IMG/VR virus record: IMGVR_UViG_3300023174_000053
Coordinates: 107,028-171,027 of that record
Direction: 5' to 3' (one strand)
Length of the DNA: 64,000 nt
DNA from: a virus
A program made the translations under genes and the position numbers. Under the pieces are notes generated by a model that was given only the letters and a program-made list of their open reading frames with translations, had not been told where the DNA came from and made no database searches. This document shows positions 19,275 through 28,463 of this stretch, piece after piece (position 1 is the stretch's first letter; each line of letters starts with the position of its first letter).

Positions 19275-20831
19275 TTAGAACTCCAAAACGATTTTAATAT
19301 CTTCTTTTTGACTTGCTGACCTTGGTATTGGTGGTCTGTTGTCAATATAAATGATTTCACCAGACTTTTTGTTGTATTCTGCAGATGCAATACCAGCAAC
19401 AAAGTTGCTTCCCAGTTGATATGTCCTACTATTTATTACAGTACTAATACCAGTAAATGAAGTATCAATACTCAGTGGTGTTCCAGAAGCAGCACCATTT
19501 ATTACTAAAGATGAACCAGTAGAACTAAAGTTATTAATTTTATATCCAACACCAACTGTTGCTAGTCCAACTGGTTGATAATATTTCAAAACACCTGTTA
19601 CATTGTTCCAAGAAGCAACAAATCCAATTGCAGTAGTTCCAGCACTAATTGTTTGAGTTATTTTTGAATCAACTGCATAAGTTGTTAATGTAGTAGCAGC
19701 ACCAGTTAATTTTAATGCTTTCAAAGCACTTACTTCTGCTGTGGCCAATGGTTCAACATCACTTGTTGTTTTTGTTGGATTTTTGATAATTCCAATTCTA
19801 GCAAAATCATTTCCAATAATAGTATCAGGGTTTGTCTCATCAGTATTATAACGAGAATAAACTAAAACTCTATAAGCACCTAGTTCTCTGTAGATATCAT
19901 ACCCATGACCTCCCTTTGGTGGAATAATTACATCAAATTTGGCAATAGTTCCAGTATTTGATAGTGTGTCTGAAATTCCTGGTGCTCCTGGTTCAAATTG
20001 AATAATTCCTTTGGTATATCCAGTTCCACCATCAGTCACATAAGCATCCGAAACTTTTCCAAAAGAATCAACAACAACAGTTGCTTTTCCTCCAGTTCCA
20101 TCACCAAGAATTGGAATATTTGCAAATGTTTTTGAGATTGGGGCATACCCAGAACCTCTATTGGTTATGGTTAAAATTTGAACCTTTCCGTTGATGGCAT
20201 TATTTTTAGTTGAAATACTTTCACCGACTGTTCCCCAATCTTCTGGAACTGGAATGAATTCAATAGAATCAAATTTTACAATTTCGGATGGTTTGATGGT
20301 GTAAAGATATTTCCAAATATAACCATCACCACTCGTTCCTGCAGGTCTTGGTTCTAAATCTACAAAATCTGGTTGATCTACTGATGGTTTTCCTTTTGTA
20401 TTTTCTGGATCTGTTCCATTTTGTAAACAAATATAAACTCTCAAATCTTCATTAATTACATAATAGTTTGCATCATACAATGATGGGGAGTTTGTAATTG
20501 GGGATAAATTGTAAATTGTATAATCATGTCTATACATTTCATAAGTAGTACCACTTCCCCAAGTGTTTTTTCTTACCATTCTTCTTACGTCACTTCCAGT
20601 GACTTTTTTCATAGAAATGATAGTTTCTTTTATTTCATCTTCTTCTTTAAATCCATCCAATGGAGGTAATCCTTCACCCCAAGACGATGATCCATTTGCT
20701 TGAGAATTTAAAGCATTTGGTTGCCCTATAAAAGTATAATAAGTATTGAATGTATTTCCAACACCAACAAGACTTTTTGTAAAAGTCTCAGCATTCATTA
20801 TTCTAAATTGATCTGATATAATTGCAGACAT
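19275..20831 (-). CDS. 8: Baseplate wedge protein gp8, enlarged
   Basis: This 518-residue protein matches T4 gp8 (334 residues) at two ends: GDGYIWKYLYTI resembles T4 GDGYVWEYLFEI, and the C-terminus EIIYIDNRPPIPRSASQKED resembles T4 MIYMENRPPIIMAMDQTEE. gp8 dimerises in the baseplate wedge. The extra length is a glycine-tyrosine beta module (GSGYAPI, GGTGYTKGI) at about 230-300 and a Thr/Ala-rich stretch at about 385-480. It lies between the 2481- and 1675-residue proteins. The assignment rests on these motif matches. Confidence 0.82.
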   Translation of the reverse strand: MSAIISDQFRIMNAETFTKSLVGVGNTFNTYYTFIGQPNALNSQANGSSSWGEGLPPLDGFKEEDEIKETIISMKKVTGSDVRRMVRKNTWGSGTTYEMYRHDYTIYNLSPITNSPSLYDANYYVINEDLRVYICLQNGTDPENTKGKPSVDQPDFVDLEPRPAGTSGDGYIWKYLYTIKPSEIVKFDSIEFIPVPEDWGTVGESISTKNNAINGKVQILTITNRGSGYAPISKTFANIPILGDGTGGKATVVVDSFGKVSDAYVTDGGTGYTKGIIQFEPGAPGISDTLSNTGTIAKFDVIIPPKGGHGYDIYRELGAYRVLVYSRYNTDETNPDTIIGNDFARIGIIKNPTKTTSDVEPLATAEVSALKALKLTGAATTLTTYAVDSKITQTISAGTTAIGFVASWNNVTGVLKYYQPVGLATVGVGYKINNFSSTGSSLVINGAASGTPLSIDTSFTGISTVINSRTYQLGSNFVAGIASAEYNKKSGEIIYIDNRPPIPRSASQKEDIKIVLEF

Positions 20832-20852
20832 TTTAATCGTATACTTTTTTTC

Positions 20853-20860
20853 TATTTATT
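20853..20860 (-). promoter_or_regulatory. Late promoter-like octamer (AATAAATA) before gp8
   Basis: The minus strand reads AATAAATA 22 bp upstream of the gp8 ATG, followed by an A-rich leader. It fits the NATAAATA cyanophage late pattern. It is immediately after the stop of the 1675-residue gene. Confidence 0.6.
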
Positions 20861-20861
20861 A

Positions 20862-23800
20862 CTAAATCAAACCACGAGTTCTATAAACTTCTGCTGCTGT
20901 AGATAGTCCAGTCAATCCATTATTTGTATTTACAACAAAGTCTTTTGGATTTTCTCTTGCTCTATTTTGATAATCATATATTTTACTCCAAGTATATCTT
21001 CCATAAAATGTATTAATGCCAACATTTATTGCTTTATTGACACCGTTGGGAACAGGTACAAAATCACATCTTACAGTTACTATTCCAGATGATGGATTTG
21101 AAGCATTTTCCACTCTGTAAAGACCATCAATAAATGAAGTTGATGTTCCAACTCTAATTCCAGTAGTAGTTGTTATTCCTGTTAAAGCATAACCAGAAGT
21201 TACATTACTGTCATAAATTACAAAATAATCACCTTGTTCCAACTGACTATATGTTACACCAAACTTATCAAGTGATGAATATCCAATACCAAGATTGGTA
21301 TTGTCATAAGTTTCTGATTTTAATTTAAATTCCAAAGATGATAAACCAATTCCTATAGTATTAATACCAATAATAGTTCCAAAATCACCTTTTGCTTTTA
21401 TTGAATAAACTTTTTCTCTGTTTGGTTTTGGACTTTCAAAAATAACAGGAGGAATATTTGTTTGTGAGTAACCAAATCCACCATTTGTGATTGTTACTGA
21501 AGATACAATACCGTTTGAAGTTGAAGACGTTGCTGTTGCTCTATTATAAACTGGTTCCGAGTACATAATTGTTGCGGCAGAACCAACTACAACATATCTT
21601 CCTTCAGAACTTAATGATGGAACAAAAATCAAATCTTTAATTGTATTTGATTGATTTGTTGATCTTTGTTCCCAAGTTGATAGATCTAATGAATAATATA
21701 ACTTTCCATCAGTATCCAATACAACATAAACACCATCATAGTAGTTTATATTTGTTAAATTATTTGTAATATTTACATTAGTTTGTAAATCCCAAGTTAT
21801 TCCATTTTGAGATGTTATAATTACACCACTATTTCCCACTGCAACAAATTTAGATCCATCCCATATAACTTTATTTAAATTTTGTGTTGTTAAATTTGAT
21901 ATATTCCATTTATTTACATCAGGAGTGTTATTTACATCAGGAGTGGAATAATAAATTCTTCCACCATCTCCAACTACAACAAAAGTACTATTATTATTTG
22001 AGACTGAATTTAGATTTTTTGTGTTTGTTTTATTTTTTTCAAAAAATTCTGTTGTTCCAATTCCAACTGCAATAAAAATTGGGGACTTATTGACGATTGA
22101 AGTTTTACCAACAGCAACAAAAGTTTCTTTAGATGAGGAATAAGAGATGTCTTTAAATTCTCCATCGTATGTACTAACGTTGTCTTCTGGTAATTGGTTA
22201 TCATTTCCCTCACTAATTCTATTAGTTAATTTACATTCTACCCAAGTAGATAATCCAGTCCCAATCCCTGTTGCTCTTATAATTTTTCCAGTTTGTCCTA
22301 CAGCAACATAAGTATTTGTTCCCGCAAATGTAACAGAATTAAATGCTATTGAATTTCCATATCCAACATTACTATTAGACCAAGAAATTCCATCTACACT
22401 CTTAACTAAAAGACTGCTTGTTCCAACACCAACAAAAATATTTCCATAAGTGATTGATTTTATTTCATAATTTGTAGTTATTCCAGTAGTTCCTTTCCAA
22501 TCATAAATTGGATCCTTTCTTGTTATAAATGCCGAAGAAATTGTAACCGATGGATTTGCAACTTGATATCCAGAACCAGAATCTATAATTGTAATACTTG
22601 AAACAGTCGATGCCACAGAAACACTAGCAGTTCCAGTTGCAAACCCAACTGTTTTATTATCAAGAACAATAATATCTCTTAGATCTTCTGCTAATCCTCT
22701 ACCAACATCTTCCATGAATAATGGAAAAGCATTATTTACGTATATTGTAGTATCATTTTTTTCAACTGATTTGATAATTCTTGTTGTTGGTGTATTTCTT
22801 GATTTTAAATCTGGTCTTCCTTTTGAATACAAAACACCATTAATAATTCTATCTCTTGTTTGTTTTGTCCATCTAAGAGGTCTTGCTTTTTTCGAATCAG
22901 TATTAATTCCAAGACTATCATAAGGAAATGTATCAAATATATCTTCAGAAACAATTTTCTTCACCACACGTTCAAACTGTTCTCTATCATATGGATCTGA
23001 TATATTTTCTCCAATTTGAATCGAGTCACCTTCTTTAATTGTTCTTGGTGGATCTATTATTTCTACATCCAAATCTGACCCTCTATAATATAAAATTAAA
23101 CATTTTGAATTTGCTTTTGGTGCTTCACTAAAAATTATTTGAGACCCAATTATATTATAAGATTCTCCTGGTTTTTGTAAAATATCGTTTATAAAAATAA
23201 AAAAGTTATTACTTTTATTTAAATCCGAACCTGGAATTGTTCTCACCGAAAACGTATCTGTTACACCAAGAGTTGTAACAGTTAATAAGAATTTGCGTTT
23301 TTTCCCAGTAAAAAATGGGGCAAGACTGTTAATTCTAACAAATTGTCCTGGATAAAAACCACCAAATTTATCTGTAAATGTTTCCAACACCGTCATTCTA
23401 AATTCACTAAATCCCACCCCGACTAATGGATTTGTAGTAATACCAACAACTTTTAATACTTCACCAACTTTGTAACCATATCCAGGATCATCCAAATTGA
23501 GTCCAGTAATACTAGAACCATTACTTACAATCATAGAGATCTTTGCTCCTTCTCCAACACCACTAGAACCACCAGTATAAGCAACACCAAGATTGCTATA
23601 ATTTGGGGGAATTGGTATGTTGATTATTGGTTTTGCAGCAGTTGTATAACCAGTTCCTGCATTTACTATAGTCAGTGAGGTTACTGTTCCTCCAGAACCA
23701 ATTGAAGCAGTGATCGTAGCACCACTACCAATTGTAGAAGCAATACTAATTACTGGAGCAATCCTATAACCACTTCCAGCACCAGTTAAGTAAATATTTG

Positions 23801-25889
23801 ATATTGTGCCAGCAACAGAAACAGAAACCGTTGCAGAGGCACCTACAAGGGGTTGATAACCATATCCAGTCGTAATGGCAACTCTAACAATTTTTCCAAC
23901 ATTTGGAACTCCACCTATAAACTTAATAGTATTATTTCCTTCAGTATCAATAATAAAATCACTATCAGATATTTGTGAAATATTATTCAATAAAATAAAT
24001 GGGTTATTGTTTATACTTGAACTGCTATTAGTATTAGAATATAATGCGGATACATTTTCACCATTTGATTTTAACACAACATTCAATCTTGTAATATTGA
24101 ATGTTGTTGTGGCAATTCCAGTATTTACATTATGATTTGGAGCAATAGTAATTGACCCAACACCTATAGATTGAATAACTGTATTTCTTACAATATATTC
24201 ATTTTCTGTATATTCTAAATTTAGAACATCTCCTAAACTTAAAGAAGATGTAATAATTCCACTAATTATATTTTTACTTGAAAAATTTAGAGTTCCTGTT
24301 TTAATTCCTACTGTTTCTGCCTTTCCGGTAAAATCTTTAGAAATGTCATCAATAATTAAATTTTTATCTGATGGTTTTCCTGGATCAAATCTTCTTGAGA
24401 ACAATCTTCCTTGAAATGACGAATTTACCTGCAAACTTTCTTGACCTATTTTTCCATATGGTGGATCGGTAAAATAAATTGTATCTTTAACTATATTAAA
24501 ATCACCTCTCATTACAGTAACTGCTGCTCCAACAGTATGACCTGCTGCTGTTGTTCCATAATATCCACGATCTACAATCACACTATTAGTTGAACCAATA
24601 CCAACCGATCTGACTTTCATTAATTCAGAATCAATCATCAAAACATCCAAAGATGTTAATGAAGAAATACCAGATCTCAAATAGATTGTATTTCCAATCC
24701 CAATTGATGTTGCTGCGTATGATACATTACCTCTTCTGTATAGTGGTGATTGGATTATATTATCAATCGTGATTAAAGCACTTGAATTTGGTTCTGGGTA
24801 GGTGAATGAATGAGTTCCAATTCCATAAGTTTTAATATCTAAATCAGAAGATGAAGATAGGCCAGATACTTTGAATTGATTATCATTTAATTTATCAATA
24901 TATAAAATTTTTGGTAAAATATCAGTTCCCAAAAGTGTTGGTGAAAGATATAAATTATCTGCTGGTGTAGAACCACCAATATATGTTCCAGCAATACTAA
25001 TAATGTCTGTAGGAGTTGAAGATGTGCTTGTAGTTCCAACACCAACCACTCCTATCGAATAACTTCTTCCACCATTTGCAACTTGAACTGAACTAATTTT
25101 TCCTGTAGAATCTCTTGATACATTAAATGTTGCTCCAGAACCAACACCAACTGTTGTAGTGCCAGCAACACCAGTATATGTTGCATTTGCTGCTGCTACT
25201 ATTGCTGTACTTGAAACTTTAGATACTTTAAATGATAATGTATTGGTTGGATTTGTTCCTCCAAAATTAGTTCCAGCAATTGAAACCGTATTTCCTATTC
25301 CATATCCTCTTCCACCATCTTTAAGAATGATAGATGTTGAAATTGGATTTCCAGTTGCTAAACCATCATAAGTAATCCAAACTTCAAATGTTGCTCCAGT
25401 TCCAATTCCAGACGTAGTAGATTGAAGTGGATTTCCAAATCCATAAATGCGACTTAAAGCATTTGGTATTGAAGTAGACACACCAGTGATTGTAGTAGTG
25501 ATTGCTACATTATATCCATTTTCAAATATTGCACTTCCTATACCACCACTCACACCCATTATAATCCCACCACCATATTCTTTAGTCACAAATTGTGATT
25601 CAACTAAAGATGTTGTGCCAATACCAATTTTTGTTCCTGTTTCTGTTACTACTGGATAATATCCAGATCCACCATTAATTATTTTTACACTTTTAATGGA
25701 ACCACCAGAAATTATAGGATAAAAAACTCCTTCTATTACTGGTGTTGCAGTATTTTGTATGGTAATTTTTGGTGGATTTGTTGAAGCATATCCAGAACCA
25801 CCATTAAAAACAAGAATTTTTGAGACAGTATAAAACTCTGTCTCAAACTCTGGTTGAAGAATTGCACCTGACCCCGGAACTGTTCGCAT
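20862..25889 (-). CDS. Giant virion protein with Gly-Tyr beta modules and propeller-like repeats
   Basis: This 1675-residue protein is dominated by repeated beta modules ending in GGSGY or GAGY, for example FNGGSGYASTNPPKITI near the N-terminus. Residues about 1140-1445 hold repeats of the type YVAVGQTGKII, VVVGDGGRIYYS, FVAVGNSGVIITSQNGITW and YVVVGSAATIMYS. These look like sialidase/BNR or Ycf48-like beta-propeller blades. The C-terminus (GINTFYGRYTWSKIYDYQNR) is conserved-looking and could anchor it. From position it is a tail or baseplate-attached protein. Propeller blades often bind glycans, but that is inference. Confidence 0.8.
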   Translation of the reverse strand: MRTVPGSGAILQPEFETEFYTVSKILVFNGGSGYASTNPPKITIQNTATPVIEGVFYPIISGGSIKSVKIINGGSGYYPVVTETGTKIGIGTTSLVESQFVTKEYGGGIIMGVSGGIGSAIFENGYNVAITTTITGVSTSIPNALSRIYGFGNPLQSTTSGIGTGATFEVWITYDGLATGNPISTSIILKDGGRGYGIGNTVSIAGTNFGGTNPTNTLSFKVSKVSSTAIVAAANATYTGVAGTTTVGVGSGATFNVSRDSTGKISSVQVANGGRSYSIGVVGVGTTSTSSTPTDIISIAGTYIGGSTPADNLYLSPTLLGTDILPKILYIDKLNDNQFKVSGLSSSSDLDIKTYGIGTHSFTYPEPNSSALITIDNIIQSPLYRRGNVSYAATSIGIGNTIYLRSGISSLTSLDVLMIDSELMKVRSVGIGSTNSVIVDRGYYGTTAAGHTVGAAVTVMRGDFNIVKDTIYFTDPPYGKIGQESLQVNSSFQGRLFSRRFDPGKPSDKNLIIDDISKDFTGKAETVGIKTGTLNFSSKNIISGIITSSLSLGDVLNLEYTENEYIVRNTVIQSIGVGSITIAPNHNVNTGIATTTFNITRLNVVLKSNGENVSALYSNTNSSSSINNNPFILLNNISQISDSDFIIDTEGNNTIKFIGGVPNVGKIVRVAITTGYGYQPLVGASATVSVSVAGTISNIYLTGAGSGYRIAPVISIASTIGSGATITASIGSGGTVTSLTIVNAGTGYTTAAKPIINIPIPPNYSNLGVAYTGGSSGVGEGAKISMIVSNGSSITGLNLDDPGYGYKVGEVLKVVGITTNPLVGVGFSEFRMTVLETFTDKFGGFYPGQFVRINSLAPFFTGKKRKFLLTVTTLGVTDTFSVRTIPGSDLNKSNNFFIFINDILQKPGESYNIIGSQIIFSEAPKANSKCLILYYRGSDLDVEIIDPPRTIKEGDSIQIGENISDPYDREQFERVVKKIVSEDIFDTFPYDSLGINTDSKKARPLRWTKQTRDRIINGVLYSKGRPDLKSRNTPTTRIIKSVEKNDTTIYVNNAFPLFMEDVGRGLAEDLRDIIVLDNKTVGFATGTASVSVASTVSSITIIDSGSGYQVANPSVTISSAFITRKDPIYDWKGTTGITTNYEIKSITYGNIFVGVGTSSLLVKSVDGISWSNSNVGYGNSIAFNSVTFAGTNTYVAVGQTGKIIRATGIGTGLSTWVECKLTNRISEGNDNQLPEDNVSTYDGEFKDISYSSSKETFVAVGKTSIVNKSPIFIAVGIGTTEFFEKNKTNTKNLNSVSNNNSTFVVVGDGGRIYYSTPDVNNTPDVNKWNISNLTTQNLNKVIWDGSKFVAVGNSGVIITSQNGITWDLQTNVNITNNLTNINYYDGVYVVLDTDGKLYYSLDLSTWEQRSTNQSNTIKDLIFVPSLSSEGRYVVVGSAATIMYSEPVYNRATATSSTSNGIVSSVTITNGGFGYSQTNIPPVIFESPKPNREKVYSIKAKGDFGTIIGINTIGIGLSSLEFKLKSETYDNTNLGIGYSSLDKFGVTYSQLEQGDYFVIYDSNVTSGYALTGITTTTGIRVGTSTSFIDGLYRVENASNPSSGIVTVRCDFVPVPNGVNKAINVGINTFYGRYTWSKIYDYQNRARENPKDFVVNTNNGLTGLSTAAEVYRTRGLI

Positions 25890-25917
25890 TATTACGAAAA
25901 TTACTCTTTTATTCTTA

Positions 25918-25925
25918 TATTTATT
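25918..25925 (-). promoter_or_regulatory. Late promoter-like octamer (AATAAATA) before the 1675-residue gene
   Basis: The minus strand reads AATAAATA, 29 bp upstream of the ATG, in the 57-bp gap after the pectate-lyase-like fibre gene. It fits the late NATAAATA pattern. Confidence 0.6.
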
Positions 25926-25946
25926 GGGTATTAAAAAGTCAATGAC

Positions 25947-28448
25947 TTATGGAACTAAAACTGTACTTAAAAGACCTGCATTACTTACTATTAGTCTATA
26001 TTTTGTTCCATTTTGGGAGGTTAATATTATGCCTTGTGATGTGTCAATACCAACTCTTATGTCTCCACCAACAACGTGAAGTTTTGATGTTGGATTTGTA
26101 GTTCCAATACCAATATTTCCATTTTTTCTAACATCTAAACTATATTTTGAACCCAAAGTATACATTTCACCAGTTTTATTCCCAGTGAAAGCACTAAAAT
26201 TATTATTAATAAAAGTAACTTCAGTTATAGTTGAACCAACTCCAAGAGGATATGATCCTACTAGACTAGGAACAGTTGAATTTGAAGGATAAGATTGGTC
26301 TTCATATCCATAAGATTGCCCAGTTCCAGTATAATTTGTTGTCAATCCAACAATATTATTAATATATTTCGAATATGATGAATCAAAGTTTTTATCTACA
26401 ATCGTGTTGCTATTGAGCATAAGTACTCGACCAGCAATCCCAGAATTTCCTGGTGAGGTTATTCCATTATCATAAATTAAATTATCACTTACAATACAAT
26501 ATTTTCCACCTTGGTCAATTCCAGCACCAGAGTTTCCATATATTACGTTATTTGTAATCTTGGAATTAAAGGCCCAGTTTTCAATTCCACCACATTTATA
26601 ATCATTTACATCTGTTCCAGATCCACCAGTAATAATATTTTTATCAATATGAATATTATAAACATTCTTATAACCGAGAGTTGTATAATAAGGATCTACG
26701 TCAATTGTAATACCTGCACCAAATCCAAATCCTTTAATATAATTATTTGTGATTATAGAGGAATGACAAGCAAAAATTGTAGCAGAATTTATAAATGTAT
26801 TTGAATCTACAATAATATTATATGATAGACGTAAAGGTGTATAATAAGTAGAATATGTTACAGTTAGTCCCTGATTTTGGGTGTTTGCTGTAGATGTTCT
26901 GTAAAAATAATTATCTTTTACTATTCCATTCACTACTGAATTTAAGAATAAACCCTGTTTATCAAATTTAATAAATGAACAATTTTTTACATTTATACTA
27001 TCAGTAAATGTAAAATTCAATAGTGCGTCAGTTGAATCATTAGTATAATTATTTCCATCAAAAGTTATATGTTCAATAGTGATATTATTTTTACCAGTAG
27101 CTGATAGTAAAGATATACCCGCAGTTAAACCAACATTTTGTCTTAGATACGTTGCACTTACTCCAGCACCAACAACTCTAACATTAGAAGGAATAGTAAC
27201 TCCTGTTGTGCCACTCAATATATAAGTTCCAGGAGGAATATATAAAGTTCCACCAGAAGTCAAAGAGTTTAAAGCATTTTGAATCGAAGTAGTATCATTT
27301 GTCGTGCCATCACCTTTTGCTCCAAAATTCTTTGCACTTATCCACATTCCAGAAAATCCACCAGTAGCAGTTATAATACCAGTAGTATTAATGCTAGCAG
27401 TTGTAGAGAACCCAAGAGCAGTTGTAGCAGTAGATGCTATACCAACAAGACCTCCTACAAATCTAGTAGCAGTTATAATACCAGTAGTATTAATACTAGC
27501 AGTTGTGGAGAACCCAAGAGCAGTTGTAGCAGTAGATGCTATACCAACAAGACCTCCTACAAATCTAGTAGCAGTTATAATACCAGAAGTGTTTATACTA
27601 GCAGTTGTAGAGAACCCAAGAGCAGTAGTTGCTGTTGTAGCAGTTCCAGTAATTGTTCCTGATACTTTCAAACTACCAACAACTTCAAGAGTTGCAGTTG
27701 GATTTGTGATTCCTATACCAAGATTACCAGAAACATAAGCACCACCAATAACATCAAGTTTATTATTTGGAAGTGTGCTTCCAATACCAACTCTTCTATC
27801 GGCGATTGATTGTAATACTAAAGGAGTTCCAGCAGCCGAAGTATTGAGAACAAGTGGTTTTGCAAAAGAATTTATAATTTGACTATTTAATGAAGAATCA
27901 TAACCAATAACTAATCCTCTTATAATACCAGTCCCTTCTACTGCATTAGTAATCTGTATGAAACTATCATGAACTTGTAATTTATAATCACTTGATGGTG
28001 TATTTGTGTTGATGCCGACATAACCATTTTGATTAATTACAAAAGGAGTTGCATCTGGATTTGTTTCGTCTTCAACCACCAAGGCATTACCAGAACCAGT
28101 TTGAGTAATTCTTAATGCATCAGTCGAACTATTAACTGATATTGTTGAAACCCCAGCATTAATCTGACCATTAAATGTAGTTGCTGTTACAACACCAGTA
28201 AAGTTTCCATCACCAACCACTGATAGTTTTGCTGTTGGATTTGTGCTTCCAATACCAAGATTACCAGAAACATAAGCACCACCAGTTACTTGGAGTGGTT
28301 GTGATGTAGTACCTGTAACTGATGTTGAACCAATTAAACAATTCCCATAAAGGTGATTAATCATCACCTTACCATCAGTTGAAACACCAACTAAAGGTAT
28401 TCCATCATTATCATTAATGTTAAAAAATGTTCCTGTGTTGTTTGCCAT
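25947..28448 (-). CDS. Tailspike-like fibre with pectate-lyase beta-helix domain
   Basis: This 833-residue protein has three parts. The N-terminal region carries GIGSTNPTAKLSVVGDG-type fibre repeats. About 275-370 holds tandem 34-residue repeats (TTGIITATRFVGGLVGIAS). About 370-640 is a right-handed beta-helix starting ISAKNFGAKGDGTTNDTTSI and continuing with GGTLYIPPGTYILSG, the hallmark of the Pectate_lyase_3 superfamily used by tailspikes to bind or cut polysaccharide. The C-terminus repeats NIGIGTTNPTSKLHVVGG. It is a good candidate receptor-binding or capsule-degrading protein; catalytic residues cannot be assigned by eye. Confidence 0.8.
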   Translation of the reverse strand: MANNTGTFFNINDNDGIPLVGVSTDGKVMINHLYGNCLIGSTSVTGTTSQPLQVTGGAYVSGNLGIGSTNPTAKLSVVGDGNFTGVVTATTFNGQINAGVSTISVNSSTDALRITQTGSGNALVVEDETNPDATPFVINQNGYVGINTNTPSSDYKLQVHDSFIQITNAVEGTGIIRGLVIGYDSSLNSQIINSFAKPLVLNTSAAGTPLVLQSIADRRVGIGSTLPNNKLDVIGGAYVSGNLGIGITNPTATLEVVGSLKVSGTITGTATTATTALGFSTTASINTSGIITATRFVGGLVGIASTATTALGFSTTASINTTGIITATRFVGGLVGIASTATTALGFSTTASINTTGIITATGGFSGMWISAKNFGAKGDGTTNDTTSIQNALNSLTSGGTLYIPPGTYILSGTTGVTIPSNVRVVGAGVSATYLRQNVGLTAGISLLSATGKNNITIEHITFDGNNYTNDSTDALLNFTFTDSINVKNCSFIKFDKQGLFLNSVVNGIVKDNYFYRTSTANTQNQGLTVTYSTYYTPLRLSYNIIVDSNTFINSATIFACHSSIITNNYIKGFGFGAGITIDVDPYYTTLGYKNVYNIHIDKNIITGGSGTDVNDYKCGGIENWAFNSKITNNVIYGNSGAGIDQGGKYCIVSDNLIYDNGITSPGNSGIAGRVLMLNSNTIVDKNFDSSYSKYINNIVGLTTNYTGTGQSYGYEDQSYPSNSTVPSLVGSYPLGVGSTITEVTFINNNFSAFTGNKTGEMYTLGSKYSLDVRKNGNIGIGTTNPTSKLHVVGGDIRVGIDTSQGIILTSQNGTKYRLIVSNAGLLSTVLVP
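27364..27632. repeat. 102-bp tandem repeat in the tailspike gene (about 2.6 copies)
   Basis: Copies begin at 27364, 27466 and 27568, exactly 102 bp apart, each starting GTAGCAGTTATAATACCAG. The first two are nearly identical; the third diverges after about 65 bp. In frame they encode 34-residue units just before the beta-helix domain. Near identity implies recent expansion. Confidence 0.9.
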
Positions 28449-28463
28449 TTTTCTTTAATACCT

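Noticed and set aside
27364-27632. Regular repeats considered as a CRISPR array
   Set aside because: Units are 102 bp, in frame, directly adjacent with no spacers, and encode protein.
27279-27738. Plus-strand frames with Ser/Cys or Val/Pro repeats
   Set aside because: They are shadows of the 102-bp repeat in the minus-strand tailspike gene.
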